Of a stretch of DNA of 64,000 nucleotides, positions 55,102 through 63,787 are shown one piece after another. The DNA lies in NCBI GenBank assembly GCA_964429135.1, contig CAYSAU010000004.1, forward strand, positions 131,914-195,913, written 5' to 3'. The position numbers were made by a program, and so were the translations under genes. Position 1 is the first letter of the stretch. The number at the start of each line of letters is the position of its first letter. The stretch is from CAZSDU01 sp964429135. GTDB lineage: Bacteria; Bacteroidota; Bacteroidia; Bacteroidales; FEN-979. The notes under the pieces were generated by a model. That model had not been told where the DNA came from. It searched no databases and saw only the letters and a list, made by a program, of their open reading frames with translations.

Positions 55102-56286
55102 ATGAGGAGCTTGCTTTTTTTATTTTTAAGGTGTTTAAAATTTTTTCAATCGCTAAGCCGTAAAATATCCGGCTATTCCCTGAATGACATTCATGCCCAA
55201 AGGGTGGTCTCGGGAAAAGCGTGGGAGGATTTCTGTAATCAACTGAAACTGGCCGGAGCTTCCCTGATGTACCCTGGCACTCCACATGATGCTTTTCAAC
55301 AGGCAGAAGGCTTACGTTATCTCACCCGTTTAACCCGGGGAGGACTGGAAGCCTTTGTGGAATTCAACGATCCTGCCTTTCCGGTATTAAGAAGAACTGC
55401 CCATGAAACCATCAAGCTAGGAGCCGATAATCCCGACAACCTTTATTTCAATGCCCAGATCTCGGGAGATTTTGAATACCGTCTGAAAGGGAAAAGAAAT
55501 ACCATCCACTATTTGGGATTTTTCACTCAAAACGGCAATTATGGCACAACCGGGGGATTATCCCCCTGTGGGTCGCTTGAACATACCGAAATGAAACTTG
55601 AACCCGACGGAAGTTTTGAAATCATTTTAAGCGAAATTCCCAAAGGGAAAAACTGGCTGAAAATCTCCAGGGAAACCAGCCTGGTCATGGTTCGACAGAC
55701 TTTTCTCGACCGAAATAAGGAAATTCCGGCCGAACTTAGCATTGAAAACCTTGATGGACGGAAATCTCCCGAACCCATTACCCCGGCCATGATCGACGAA
55801 GGCCTGAAGACCGCCTCCCTGTTTGTGGCTGGCGCCTCACTGCTCTTTTCGAAATGGGCTAAGGGATTCAAGGAGCACGTTAACCAATTGCCTTTGTTTG
55901 ACCCTGATGTTTCCAATGCGGCAGGAGGCGATGCCAATATTATTTATTACCACAGCTACTGGAAACTTGACCCCGACGAAGCGCTCTTGATCGAAGTTAA
56001 ACCTCCTGATTGCGATTCCTGGAATTTTCAGCTTAACAATTATTGGATGGAATCCCTCGATTATCGTTATTTCAATATATGTGTCAACAAGGCCGGAGCC
56101 CATTATGAACAGGATGGAAGCGTGAAAATAATTATTGCCCACCAGGACCCTGCTCTGCCTAACTGGATCAATACCTGCGGGCATACGGAAGGAACGATGC
56201 TCTGGCGATGGTACCGGCTAAAACCAGGGGAACAGGCTGTACAACCGACCTGTAAGCTGATCAAGAAACCTCAAAGCATACTATGA
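55102..56286 (+). CDS. DUF1214-type domain protein
   Basis: 394 residues, no clear signal peptide although the first 15 residues are hydrophobic. The C-terminal region (about 270-394) with YYHSYWKLDPDEALLIEVKP and WNFQLNNYWMESLDYR matches what I know of DUF1214 proteins. In other bacteria these often accompany sulfotransferases and SDRs. No enzymatic motif is evident. It is followed 86 nt later by the sulfotransferase gene on the same strand. Confidence 0.75.
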   Translation: MRSLLFLFLRCLKFFQSLSRKISGYSLNDIHAQRVVSGKAWEDFCNQLKLAGASLMYPGTPHDAFQQAEGLRYLTRLTRGGLEAFVEFNDPAFPVLRRTAHETIKLGADNPDNLYFNAQISGDFEYRLKGKRNTIHYLGFFTQNGNYGTTGGLSPCGSLEHTEMKLEPDGSFEIILSEIPKGKNWLKISRETSLVMVRQTFLDRNKEIPAELSIENLDGRKSPEPITPAMIDEGLKTASLFVAGASLLFSKWAKGFKEHVNQLPLFDPDVSNAAGGDANIIYYHSYWKLDPDEALLIEVKPPDCDSWNFQLNNYWMESLDYRYFNICVNKAGAHYEQDGSVKIIIAHQDPALPNWINTCGHTEGTMLWRWYRLKPGEQAVQPTCKLIKKPQSIL

Positions 56287-56372
56287 AATACACCAGGGGC
56301 GCTAAAACATACTTCGTGAACTTTGTGCATCCATTGTGACCATTGTGGTAAAATAATGAATTAATGTAAAGA

Positions 56373-57698
56373 ATGACAAAAAATACTATGACAGATTCCC
56401 GGGTTTTTGATCGCCGACCTTTGCTTTTTCGAATGCTGAATGCTGCCTGGGGAAGCAGTTATGTGCTGGGAACAAAAATAAAACTGGATAAGGATGACCT
56501 GATCAGAACAGCGAGAAAAAAAACCGGATTGTATGATCTTGGAAAGGAATTTCGCGAAGAACCACTGGAGCGCCTTCTGAAATCTGTCAATGAAGAAGCA
56601 GAATTGCATCCCATCGGGCGTTTCATTGCCCGTGAACGTTTTGTCAGCCTGCTCAGTATCCGCCTCAGGGCTGAATGTCTGTTTAAGAAGTATCCCTGGA
56701 TCCTCGACCAGGAATTATATCCCGCTTGGATTATCCTGGGATTGCAAAGAACGGGGACCACAAAACTTCACCGTTTGCTTTCCGTTGATCCCGATCATCG
56801 CTTTATCCCAAGCTGGGAAGTCATTAATCCCTTACCATTGGATCAAAGCTTATATACCCACCCACCCGATAATTCACCCACCAGCCATTTCACCGGATTA
56901 CCAACTGACGTGCACGACAAACGTCTGAACATTGCCCGCACCTCAGCACGGGCGGTGAAACTCATGTTGCCGGGATTTTATGCCATACACCCAATAGAAA
57001 TCTTTGAGCCCGAAGAAGATATTTTATTGCTCGATGTCAGCTTTCTATCGACCACCCCTGAAGCCATGATGCATGTGCCTTCATACGCAGCCTGGCTGGA
57101 AAATACAGATCAATCGGAAGCCTACGCGTATGCGGCAAAATTGCTGAAGTTACTACAATGGTTCAGACCTGCTAAACGATGGATATTGAAAACCCCGCAT
57201 CACCTTGAATTTCCTGATCTGATTGAAAGATATTTCGGTGAAGTTCATTATCTGTGGCCCCATAGGAATATTTATGAATCCGTCCCTTCCTTTCTTAGTA
57301 TGGTTACCTATACCCATATGATGTTCTCAGATACCGTGGAGGAAAGCCGTATTGCACGCCATTGGGTAAAGAAAACCGGTTATATGCTCCAAAAGGCGCT
57401 GAATTATAGATTACAGCAAAATCATGAATCGAAATTTACAGATATTTTATACCAGGATTTTATCAAGGACTCCATCTCTGAATTGTCCCGCATATATCAA
57501 TTAAATGGGGGTTTGACCCCAGAACTCTCCGGGAAATTTAGACAGCATGAATTAAGCCACCCGCACAGAAAATATGGAACCCATCAGTATTCCTTGGCTG
57601 ATTTTGATCTTACTGAAGCTGATATTGATCTGCATACCGGTCAGTATCAATCATTTTTAAAGCAATTATATGTCCGAAAACAAACAAGCTCAGTATAA
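56373..57698 (+). CDS. sulfotransferase family protein
   Basis: 441 residues. The PAPS-binding loop LGLQRTGTTKLHRLL at about residues 122-136 is the 5'-phosphosulfate motif; other conserved stretches are the PSWEVINPLP segment and the 3'-phosphate-binding region near LWPHRNIYESVPSF. It should transfer a sulfonate group from PAPS to a small acceptor such as a lipid, sterol or glycan. Acceptor unknown. No PAPS-synthesis gene is in this window. The next SDR gene starts 29 nt before its stop. Confidence 0.88.
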   Translation: MTKNTMTDSRVFDRRPLLFRMLNAAWGSSYVLGTKIKLDKDDLIRTARKKTGLYDLGKEFREEPLERLLKSVNEEAELHPIGRFIARERFVSLLSIRLRAECLFKKYPWILDQELYPAWIILGLQRTGTTKLHRLLSVDPDHRFIPSWEVINPLPLDQSLYTHPPDNSPTSHFTGLPTDVHDKRLNIARTSARAVKLMLPGFYAIHPIEIFEPEEDILLLDVSFLSTTPEAMMHVPSYAAWLENTDQSEAYAYAAKLLKLLQWFRPAKRWILKTPHHLEFPDLIERYFGEVHYLWPHRNIYESVPSFLSMVTYTHMMFSDTVEESRIARHWVKKTGYMLQKALNYRLQQNHESKFTDILYQDFIKDSISELSRIYQLNGGLTPELSGKFRQHELSHPHRKYGTHQYSLADFDLTEADIDLHTGQYQSFLKQLYVRKQTSSV

Positions 57699-58692
57699 CA
57701 ATCCCGTTCTCGCAGTTTTCACGGGAATCCGTGACCTTTTCCGTAAACAGATCCCTTCCGGTGAACTTCGGGAAAATGATCGGTTGGATGGAAAAACCGT
57801 GCTGGTTGATGGCTCAAGCTCAGGCCTGGGTTTTGCCATCGCCCTGGATTGTGCCAGACGGGGTGCAACCATCATCATGGCTTGCCGAAGCGGTATCCCG
57901 GGTAAAGGAGAACAAGTGAAACAATTATCCAGGAACCCGAATGTTCATATGCTCCCGGTTGATTTTTCCGATTACAACAGTATTCTACATCTTGCTTACA
58001 GTATCCGGGATCAGTTTGCTCCTATCGACATCTACATCTGCAATGCCGGTATTGTACCTAAGAAAAGCAGGACTACCCCCCAGGGACTCGAAGAAATGTT
58101 CATGGTCAACTATTTCTCAAAATTTATTTTTGTCAATTTATTAGTAGAGAATAATTGCTTTTCTGATCCCGCATCTCGAATCCCCCGTATCATTTTTATC
58201 GCTTCCGAATCCCATCGTAATCCTAAACAATTTGAATGGGAAAAATTCGGGATTTATGAACCCTATTCCATAGGGAAAAGTATGGAACTTTACGGTTATT
58301 ACAAATTACTTCTGACTACATACGCCAGGGAACTTTCCCGGCGTTTAAATCCAGTTTCACAAACCCGTTTTTCCATATTCGCACTCTGTCCCGGTCCGGT
58401 TAATTCAAATATTGCAAGAGAAGCCCCGAAAATTTTCCATCCACTGATTAAACTGGTTTTCGGGATTTTTTTTAAATCACCGCAAAAAGCCGCGATCCCT
58501 GCAGTTTATCTGGCCGCATCCGGGGATCAGGAAGGCAAAGCATGGGATTACTTTTTTCTGATGAGCAGGAAAGAAGCCGATGAAAAAGCAAACGACCCGG
58601 CCAATGGCCAAAAAGTTTGGCAATTGTCAGAGACAATGCAGAAAAAATTAATGGCAGATCATTCCCCTTTTGACAAAAAGTTCAATCCTTGA
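57670..58692 (+). CDS. SDR family NAD(P)-dependent oxidoreductase
   Basis: 340 residues; the cofactor motif is DGSSSGLG (TGxxxGxG variant) at about residue 46-55, CNAG is seen in YICNAGIVP, and the catalytic Tyr-Lys pair appears in YGYYK preceded by IFIASESHR. Resembles the retinol-dehydrogenase-type SDR branch. It begins inside the sulfotransferase 3' end (29-nt overlap), so the two are translationally linked. Substrate unknown, possibly the same lipid as its neighbours act on. Confidence 0.88.
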   Translation: MSENKQAQYNNPVLAVFTGIRDLFRKQIPSGELRENDRLDGKTVLVDGSSSGLGFAIALDCARRGATIIMACRSGIPGKGEQVKQLSRNPNVHMLPVDFSDYNSILHLAYSIRDQFAPIDIYICNAGIVPKKSRTTPQGLEEMFMVNYFSKFIFVNLLVENNCFSDPASRIPRIIFIASESHRNPKQFEWEKFGIYEPYSIGKSMELYGYYKLLLTTYARELSRRLNPVSQTRFSIFALCPGPVNSNIAREAPKIFHPLIKLVFGIFFKSPQKAAIPAVYLAASGDQEGKAWDYFFLMSRKEADEKANDPANGQKVWQLSETMQKKLMADHSPFDKKFNP

Positions 58693-58700
58693 AGTATTTC

Positions 58701-58731
58701 TTTGATTTCGGGTGATATTTCGTTATCTTTA
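58701..58731 (+). promoter_or_regulatory. promoter candidate for the 58776 gene
   Basis: TTTG (58701-58704), a 19-nt spacer and TATCTTTA (58724-58731, seven of eight bases of TAnnTTTG) give a well-spaced promoter about 45 nt before ATG 58776. Confidence 0.5.
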
Positions 58732-58775
58732 CTGTTTTCGAAAAGGACTGAAACCGAAATGTTATTTATACTGTC

Positions 58776-60035
58776 ATGAAAAAATATCCGATTCTGTTCT
58801 GGTTGATCTTTATTACCACTGTAATGAAGGTAAGTGGCCAAAGTCAAGGTGAAAAATTGCAGTCTGCCTGGCCGGGTGCTGAAATTATTCTGAATTCAGT
58901 ATGGTCAGTATCTCCATCCCTGATATGGAAATGGGATACCATTCTTTGTTATAATGACCAGAATGTCACACTCGAACGACTGACCCAGTCGTTTAATGCG
59001 AATGGAGATGTCCTGGTTCAAAAGGTCGAGAAATACCAGTCAGGGAACTGGGTCGACCTGATGCGAACTACTTATGTCAACGATATCCACGGACGTCCTG
59101 TAACTGCTACCACTGAACAAAATCAAAACGGTTCCTGGATTTACGTTGTCCGTGTCAACGTCAGCTATGATCTTTCGGGAAGGATCATCATGGAATTCAG
59201 GGAAAAATGGCTGATCAACGACTGGATCAGTTCCGATAGAAGAAGTTATACCTACAATGAGGAGAATAAAAAGCTCAGTATGCTGCAGGAGAAATGGGTC
59301 ACCGGGGTCTGGCAGAATGAAATGAAAACGACTTATACCTATGATTTAGGTAGCAATAATTATATCGTTCTTGCCGAATACAGTGATGAAGGTGGTCCCT
59401 GGACTTACGGATCAAAAATGTCCTATACCTGTGATATGAATGATAATTGGCTGGAAATGCTTTATGAACAATGGGAAAATAGCCATTGGAACATAATGGG
59501 AAAAATTGAATATATCAATGATGCCCAGGGAAATATTTTATCGGAAACCTTCATCAATTGGCTGGGGGATACCTGGGTCAATGATTCAAGAAAAAATTAT
59601 ACTTATGATACAAATGGAAATGCATTAAGCGGGATAAATGAAAAATGGCAGGGGGGAAGCTGGATTCCTGATATGCAAACATCTTACCTTTATTACAAAA
59701 GGGAATACCTCTGTATCCTGAATATCTCAGTTTATCGCTATGATGCAACATACCGGTCCTTCACCTCCGGCGTGGATGACCTGAAAAAAAACCGGAATTT
59801 CTTTTCTATTTCTCCTAATCCGGCAAATGACCAGATCAGCATTGATCTGGGAAAAAACTGCCTGGACCAGGCGGAAATGACCATCACGGATTTGACAGGA
59901 AAAACAATCCGGAAGGAAAACTTGAAAATGCAACATTCCCGGGTTGATCTCAGTGACCTTGAAAATGGCGTATATTTTGTAAATATTATAATGAATAATC
60001 GCTTAGCCACAGAAAAACTGATCATCCAAAAATAA
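58776..60035 (+). CDS. T9SS type A secreted protein with YD-like W-rich repeats
   Basis: 419 residues; signal peptide ends near KVSGQ. The body has about seven repeats of 35-40 residues with a core like YTYDxxGNxLxxxxEKWxxGxW, reminiscent of short YD/RHS-type strands. The C-terminal type A sorting domain reads ISPNPANDQISIDL ... ENGVYFVNI. It is exported by T9SS. It stops 9 nt before the next gene start (60045), so an operon is likely. Function unknown. Confidence 0.85.
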   Translation: MKKYPILFWLIFITTVMKVSGQSQGEKLQSAWPGAEIILNSVWSVSPSLIWKWDTILCYNDQNVTLERLTQSFNANGDVLVQKVEKYQSGNWVDLMRTTYVNDIHGRPVTATTEQNQNGSWIYVVRVNVSYDLSGRIIMEFREKWLINDWISSDRRSYTYNEENKKLSMLQEKWVTGVWQNEMKTTYTYDLGSNNYIVLAEYSDEGGPWTYGSKMSYTCDMNDNWLEMLYEQWENSHWNIMGKIEYINDAQGNILSETFINWLGDTWVNDSRKNYTYDTNGNALSGINEKWQGGSWIPDMQTSYLYYKREYLCILNISVYRYDATYRSFTSGVDDLKKNRNFFSISPNPANDQISIDLGKNCLDQAEMTITDLTGKTIRKENLKMQHSRVDLSDLENGVYFVNIIMNNRLATEKLIIQK

Positions 60036-60044
60036 ATGCATACC

Positions 60045-61784
60045 ATGAAAAAAAATATCGGGATCGAATTGCTGATCATCACAGGTGTTGTATTTTTTCT
60101 GACAGTCAGTTGTAATAAGACAGGAGATAACCATGATCTTCCCGTCTCGGGCATTTTCGACAATGCCTTTGATAACTCTAGCACTTATCCTGACCCCGTC
60201 AATCTGATATATACCCGGAAAAACGGAACGCCTTCTTCTGTAATGGCCTACCCCGGCCAGGTAGTCATGCTCACTGCCAATGATGCTGCTTCTGAAGTCA
60301 CGCAGTTGATTACCCAAAATAACGGAACCGTGATAGCTCAAATACCGAAGGTAGGCATGTATCTTGTCAGTATTAAAACCACCGACCTGAAAGTTTTTCT
60401 GTCAGCGGTTTATAAAAGTGTTGTGGTTGTTGATGCTTTCCCGAATCTGGTGGCGCGAGGCAGGGGATACCTTGATCAATGTGGCGAGGTTTCTTACACT
60501 GGAGATCAGAATAGCATCATTCAGACCATTGATGTTTCCACGGATATGGGCTGCAGCGATAAGGTTTTACATAAAGATGCAGTCGGAGCAGTCGCAGGAG
60601 TCGGAGGGGTCAGCGTCAATGTGAATGATGTGACAAGCAAATACCCTAACACAGATTCGGCCGGGGCAGATTCTTATAAAACAATGCAAAAAATACTCGA
60701 ACGCCTGAACTATGCCTATGAACATAATCTACCCGTTATCATTAATATTTCTATGGGCGGAGATGATACTGATGAAATGGATAATTACTGGTACAAAAAG
60801 CGTTTCTGTTACCTTTTGGAAGCCATTGAAAAGCAAAGTCCCCATCTTCTTAATAATGCCGTAATATTTATGTCAGGTGCAGATGTGAAAAGAAATGAAA
60901 CCGAGGATTATGTTCAGCTCTTTTTTAACGATTTCGGAAATTCTCCAATTTGGGATCATTTATATTTTATCGACTCCCAGGAAGGCCCTAACGGATGCAA
61001 CCTGGGCTACGTGGAACCCGGAACCCCGAATGCTTTAAGCGCCCCGGGTTGTCATATAAAAATCCCGAATTCTGTTTGCACGCGTTCCGGAAATTCATTT
61101 TCAACACCCTACATTTCCAATCTGGTTGCACGAACCTATGGATTGCTGAAACAGGCTGAAATAAACGTGAGCATTCCCGAAATCACGGCGAAATTATGGG
61201 AGTACCAGACCAATAATAATGGGCTTCTTCCTACACCGGAACAACTATTCAGCCTGTTTGCAGGTACCCCCGGTTTTGATAATAAATACGACGGTATATG
61301 GAAAGGAAGCTTTTATTACATTGCTAAAGTACCGCAGGAGTCAGGTCCTCCGAAGATCATAAATGCCAGTTTCGTTTTGACGGTAACCCTTGAATCCGTT
61401 GTGGCCGTTGTCGGACAGCCTCATTATCTTTTAGTTAAAAGTGTTACATGCAGTGATGCCACTTTTGGCGCCACTTCACCCGTTGTTCCCAAATCCCCGA
61501 TAAGCATTGCGCTATTACCTGCAAGTTTCGGGACTTCCTCCCTTGTGGGGCAAGGTATTAGTATTGAGTTCCCCAATGGTTCCCACATATTTACTTCAAA
61601 TTCATTAGATGGATCTTTTTCAATAGATACAGAAGGAAGAACACTGGCCAGTACCGAACTGGTGAAAAACAAAGCATTCAGCGCAGGTGGAACAGTGGAA
61701 AACAGTACTTTACCTGGAAGCGGACCCGGAGGCTATGCCTATAACTGGTGTACGTTTGTAAGCTGGTCTTTAGTGCGACAGTAA
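60045..61784 (+). CDS. divergent subtilisin-like (S8) lipoprotein
   Basis: 579 residues from ATG 60045. Lipobox FLTVSC (Cys23) marks a lipoprotein. A short N-terminal domain with YLVSIKTTDLKVFLSAVY looks like an I9-type inhibitor prodomain. The main domain has subtilase-like landmarks: Asp163 or Asp167 (TIDVSTDMG), His176 (LHKDAVGAVAG), the strand INISMGG, and Ser351 (SGNSFSTPYIS) at the position of the family's GTSxAxP. The His- and Ser-site sequences differ from consensus, so activity is uncertain. The C-terminal third is beta-rich and unassigned. Confidence 0.7.
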   Translation: MKKNIGIELLIITGVVFFLTVSCNKTGDNHDLPVSGIFDNAFDNSSTYPDPVNLIYTRKNGTPSSVMAYPGQVVMLTANDAASEVTQLITQNNGTVIAQIPKVGMYLVSIKTTDLKVFLSAVYKSVVVVDAFPNLVARGRGYLDQCGEVSYTGDQNSIIQTIDVSTDMGCSDKVLHKDAVGAVAGVGGVSVNVNDVTSKYPNTDSAGADSYKTMQKILERLNYAYEHNLPVIINISMGGDDTDEMDNYWYKKRFCYLLEAIEKQSPHLLNNAVIFMSGADVKRNETEDYVQLFFNDFGNSPIWDHLYFIDSQEGPNGCNLGYVEPGTPNALSAPGCHIKIPNSVCTRSGNSFSTPYISNLVARTYGLLKQAEINVSIPEITAKLWEYQTNNNGLLPTPEQLFSLFAGTPGFDNKYDGIWKGSFYYIAKVPQESGPPKIINASFVLTVTLESVVAVVGQPHYLLVKSVTCSDATFGATSPVVPKSPISIALLPASFGTSSLVGQGISIEFPNGSHIFTSNSLDGSFSIDTEGRTLASTELVKNKAFSAGGTVENSTLPGSGPGGYAYNWCTFVSWSLVRQ

Positions 61785-61886
61785 AAGTATTTGCCGGGGA
61801 AATTCACCTTTTTACCTATTGTCTCTCTATTCCTTCCTTCAAAACCTTTACTTTTATGGAGAAGTAAGCCATTTATCATTATCATA

Positions 61887-62774
61887 ATGAAAATCAATAG
61901 TTTAAAATTTGTAATCCTTTTTTTTATCCTTTTATTTTTTTGTTATCATGCCAGGAATTCTTGGGCGGGGAATGATGGAAAAGATAAAAATGCAGTCAAG
62001 GGTAAGCCCGCATTCTATAAATCAAAAGTTGCCGTGGATGGGCATGCAGATGAGTGGGAATCTGGTTTGTTTTATTATAATCCGGATGCCGGAATATTGT
62101 ACGCTTTGGCCAACGACAGTGCGACTTTCTATATATGTATGAAAGTGCTTTCAGGGGATCAGCAGATGAAAATCCTTCGTAATGGGATGGAAATATGGAT
62201 TGATCCCACAGGAAAAAAAAAGAAAATTTCCGGGATTATGTGTCCACTGAATTCCCCCCGGCTGGGAAATCAAAGATCCATACTCAAGCAAGGTGAAAAA
62301 CCGGATCAGCAGAAAATGGCACTGCAATCTGTTTTATTGGTTAAGGAAATGACCCTGACTGGTTTTAAAGAAGAAATTGACGGAACCAGGCACATGGACT
62401 ATAATTCGACGGGGATAAAGGTTGTTCTCTCCATTGACTCAACAGGAGTGTTGGTTTACGAAGCAAAAATCCCATTTTCGGCTTTCCGGAATGAAATAAA
62501 ATCAACAGAAGCAATTTCTTTAGGGTGTGTCATTCCTGCTATTGATTCACCTCCTGAATTCAGGGAAGGAATGCCCGGGGGCGGATCAGAAGGTAATCGC
62601 CATGGGGGAGGAAGACCAGGCGGAGGAGGTAAACCAGGCGGAGGAATGCCCGGAGGTGGAGCTTTTGGCGGTGAAATGGGAGGCAGACCTGATGCAGGAG
62701 GCATGCAAAATTTAAATAAGGAAACTTCATTCTGGCACAAAGCCGCATTGGCTCAGCCTGAAAAAACCAGGTAA
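61887..62774 (+). CDS. exported protein with CBM9/DOMON-like domain and Gly-rich tail
   Basis: 295 residues from ATG 61887 (the longer frame from 61791 adds 32 non-conserved residues). A hydrophobic signal segment (FVILFFILLFFCYHARNSWA) precedes a beta-sandwich-like domain with VDGHADEWESGLFYYNPDAG and NGMEIWIDPTGKKKKI, resembling the CBM9-like/DOMON fold seen in carbohydrate- or haem-binding proteins. Residues about 230-280 are Gly/Pro/Met repeats (GGGRPGGGGKPGGGMPGGG), probably a flexible tail. Function unknown; it stands 102 nt after the subtilisin-like gene. Confidence 0.78.
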   Translation: MKINSLKFVILFFILLFFCYHARNSWAGNDGKDKNAVKGKPAFYKSKVAVDGHADEWESGLFYYNPDAGILYALANDSATFYICMKVLSGDQQMKILRNGMEIWIDPTGKKKKISGIMCPLNSPRLGNQRSILKQGEKPDQQKMALQSVLLVKEMTLTGFKEEIDGTRHMDYNSTGIKVVLSIDSTGVLVYEAKIPFSAFRNEIKSTEAISLGCVIPAIDSPPEFREGMPGGGSEGNRHGGGRPGGGGKPGGGMPGGGAFGGEMGGRPDAGGMQNLNKETSFWHKAALAQPEKTR

Positions 62775-62811
62775 ATTTTCTCATGACTGTTAAAATTTCC
62801 GGTGTTAGTGA

Positions 62812-62843
62812 AGAAAAAGCGGCGTTTGTCGCTTTTTCTTTTT
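62812..62843 (+). terminator. intrinsic terminator after the 61887 gene
   Basis: A 10-bp stem AGAAAAAGCG / CGCTTTTTCT with an 8-nt loop is followed by a T-rich stretch (TTTTAT), 38 nt after the stop. Confidence 0.75.
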
Positions 62844-62880
62844 ATCCCTGAAGGGATGACAAACAGAAGAAGGGATCAAT

Positions 62881-62911
62881 AAAAAAAGGGGATCAGATAG
62901 ATTGAACCCCC
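62881..62911 (-). terminator. terminator downstream of tRNA-Pro
   Basis: On the minus strand GGGG pairs with CCCC across a loop of about 15 nt, followed by seven T residues (the A run at 62881-62887). It lies 11 nt past the tRNA 3' end. The stem is short. Confidence 0.6.
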
Positions 62912-62921
62912 TTTTTACTAG

Positions 62922-62995
62922 TCGGGGTGAGAAGACTCGAACTTCCGACCCCTTGCACCCCATGCAAGTACGCTAGCCAACTGCGCCACACCCCG
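62922..62995 (-). tRNA. tRNA-Pro (anticodon GGG)
   Basis: 74 nt with a full cloverleaf: acceptor CGGGGTG/CACCCCG, D arm GCGC, anticodon stem CTTGC/GCAAG with loop ATGGGGT giving anticodon GGG (reads CCC/CCU), and T loop TTCGAGT. The 3' CCA is not encoded. It has its own promoter upstream (63026-63054) and terminator downstream. Confidence 0.95.
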
Positions 62996-63025
62996 AAAAA
63001 TATAGCCAAACCATAATTTGGATCG

Positions 63026-63054
63026 CAAATTTACGAAAAATCATTTAGCATCAA
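63026..63054 (-). promoter_or_regulatory. promoter of tRNA-Pro
   Basis: On the minus strand TTG (63054-63052), an 18-nt spacer and TAAATTTG (63033-63026) fit the Bacteroidota promoter. The tRNA begins about 30 nt later. Confidence 0.6.
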
Positions 63055-63108
63055 GATTTTTTTTTACTTTGTAAAAAAATACATGTCTAACCTTTTATTT
63101 CAACACCT

Positions 63109-63582
63109 ATGAAAAACATATTGAGCTTATTCCTGCTTTTTGCTTTTACTTTGAGTAATGCCTTTGCACAGGAATATATTGGCATGTCGAAATCGGAAGT
63201 AATGAAACACATCAAACCCGGAGCAAACAAAGTGGAGAAATCAAATAAAAACGATGATGGCAGCTATGATATTGAAGCTTACTATGATGATGGTTATGTT
63301 GTTTTTAATTTTAACAAGAAAAATATTTGTGAATACTTTATGCTTGCCTCAAAATATAATGAAAAAGATTATACGGCAATGATAAAGAATGCAGATGAAA
63401 AATATAAAAGACTGGAGAACACATCACGGCTGATCTGGAAGGATTATCGGTTTGATCTTTGGGATTATGTGTATTACTGGTTAATTCGAAGTAAGGATAA
63501 GCAATTTTATCTGCTGGTTACCATCAAGAAATCAGACTTTGAACGCTACGAAAAAGATCTTATGGAAGCCTTTTCAGAGTGA
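63109..63582 (+). CDS. small exported protein
   Basis: 157 residues with a signal peptide (MKNILSLFLLFAFTLSNAFA, cleavage after FAQ). The mature part is charged, with Tyr/Lys/Asp-rich strands (DIEAYYDDGYVVFNFNKKNI) and no family I recognise. Its 3' end overlaps the convergent 63560 gene by 23 nt. Confidence 0.8.
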   Translation: MKNILSLFLLFAFTLSNAFAQEYIGMSKSEVMKHIKPGANKVEKSNKNDDGSYDIEAYYDDGYVVFNFNKKNICEYFMLASKYNEKDYTAMIKNADEKYKRLENTSRLIWKDYRFDLWDYVYYWLIRSKDKQFYLLVTIKKSDFERYEKDLMEAFSE

Positions 63583-63787
63583 TTATGTGTCCATTGTCTG
63601 TGGAATGGAAGATACCATTCCACGTAATATAATTTGGATCGGCATACCATTCACAGCTCAGGTAAATTTCGGCTGTGTCGCCTCTCTTGGTCATATGTCG
63701 GGAAAAAGATTGGGCGAATAATGAGTTTGAAACAGAAATGCTGTAGAAGAACAGCAGAATCATTGATTTTAACCATTTATTTTTCAT
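63560..63787 (-). CDS. small exported peptide
   Basis: 75 residues with a signal peptide (MKNKWLKSMILLFFYSISVS, cleavage near LFAQ) and a mature chain of about 50 residues with one Cys. No homology recognised. The signal peptide is convincing, but the short mature part and the 3' overlap with the opposite gene leave some doubt. The remaining 213 nt to the window end (63788-64000) are AT-rich and hold no gene or element I can support. Confidence 0.5.
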   Translation of the reverse strand: MKNKWLKSMILLFFYSISVSNSLFAQSFSRHMTKRGDTAEIYLSCEWYADPNYITWNGIFHSTDNGHIITLKRLP

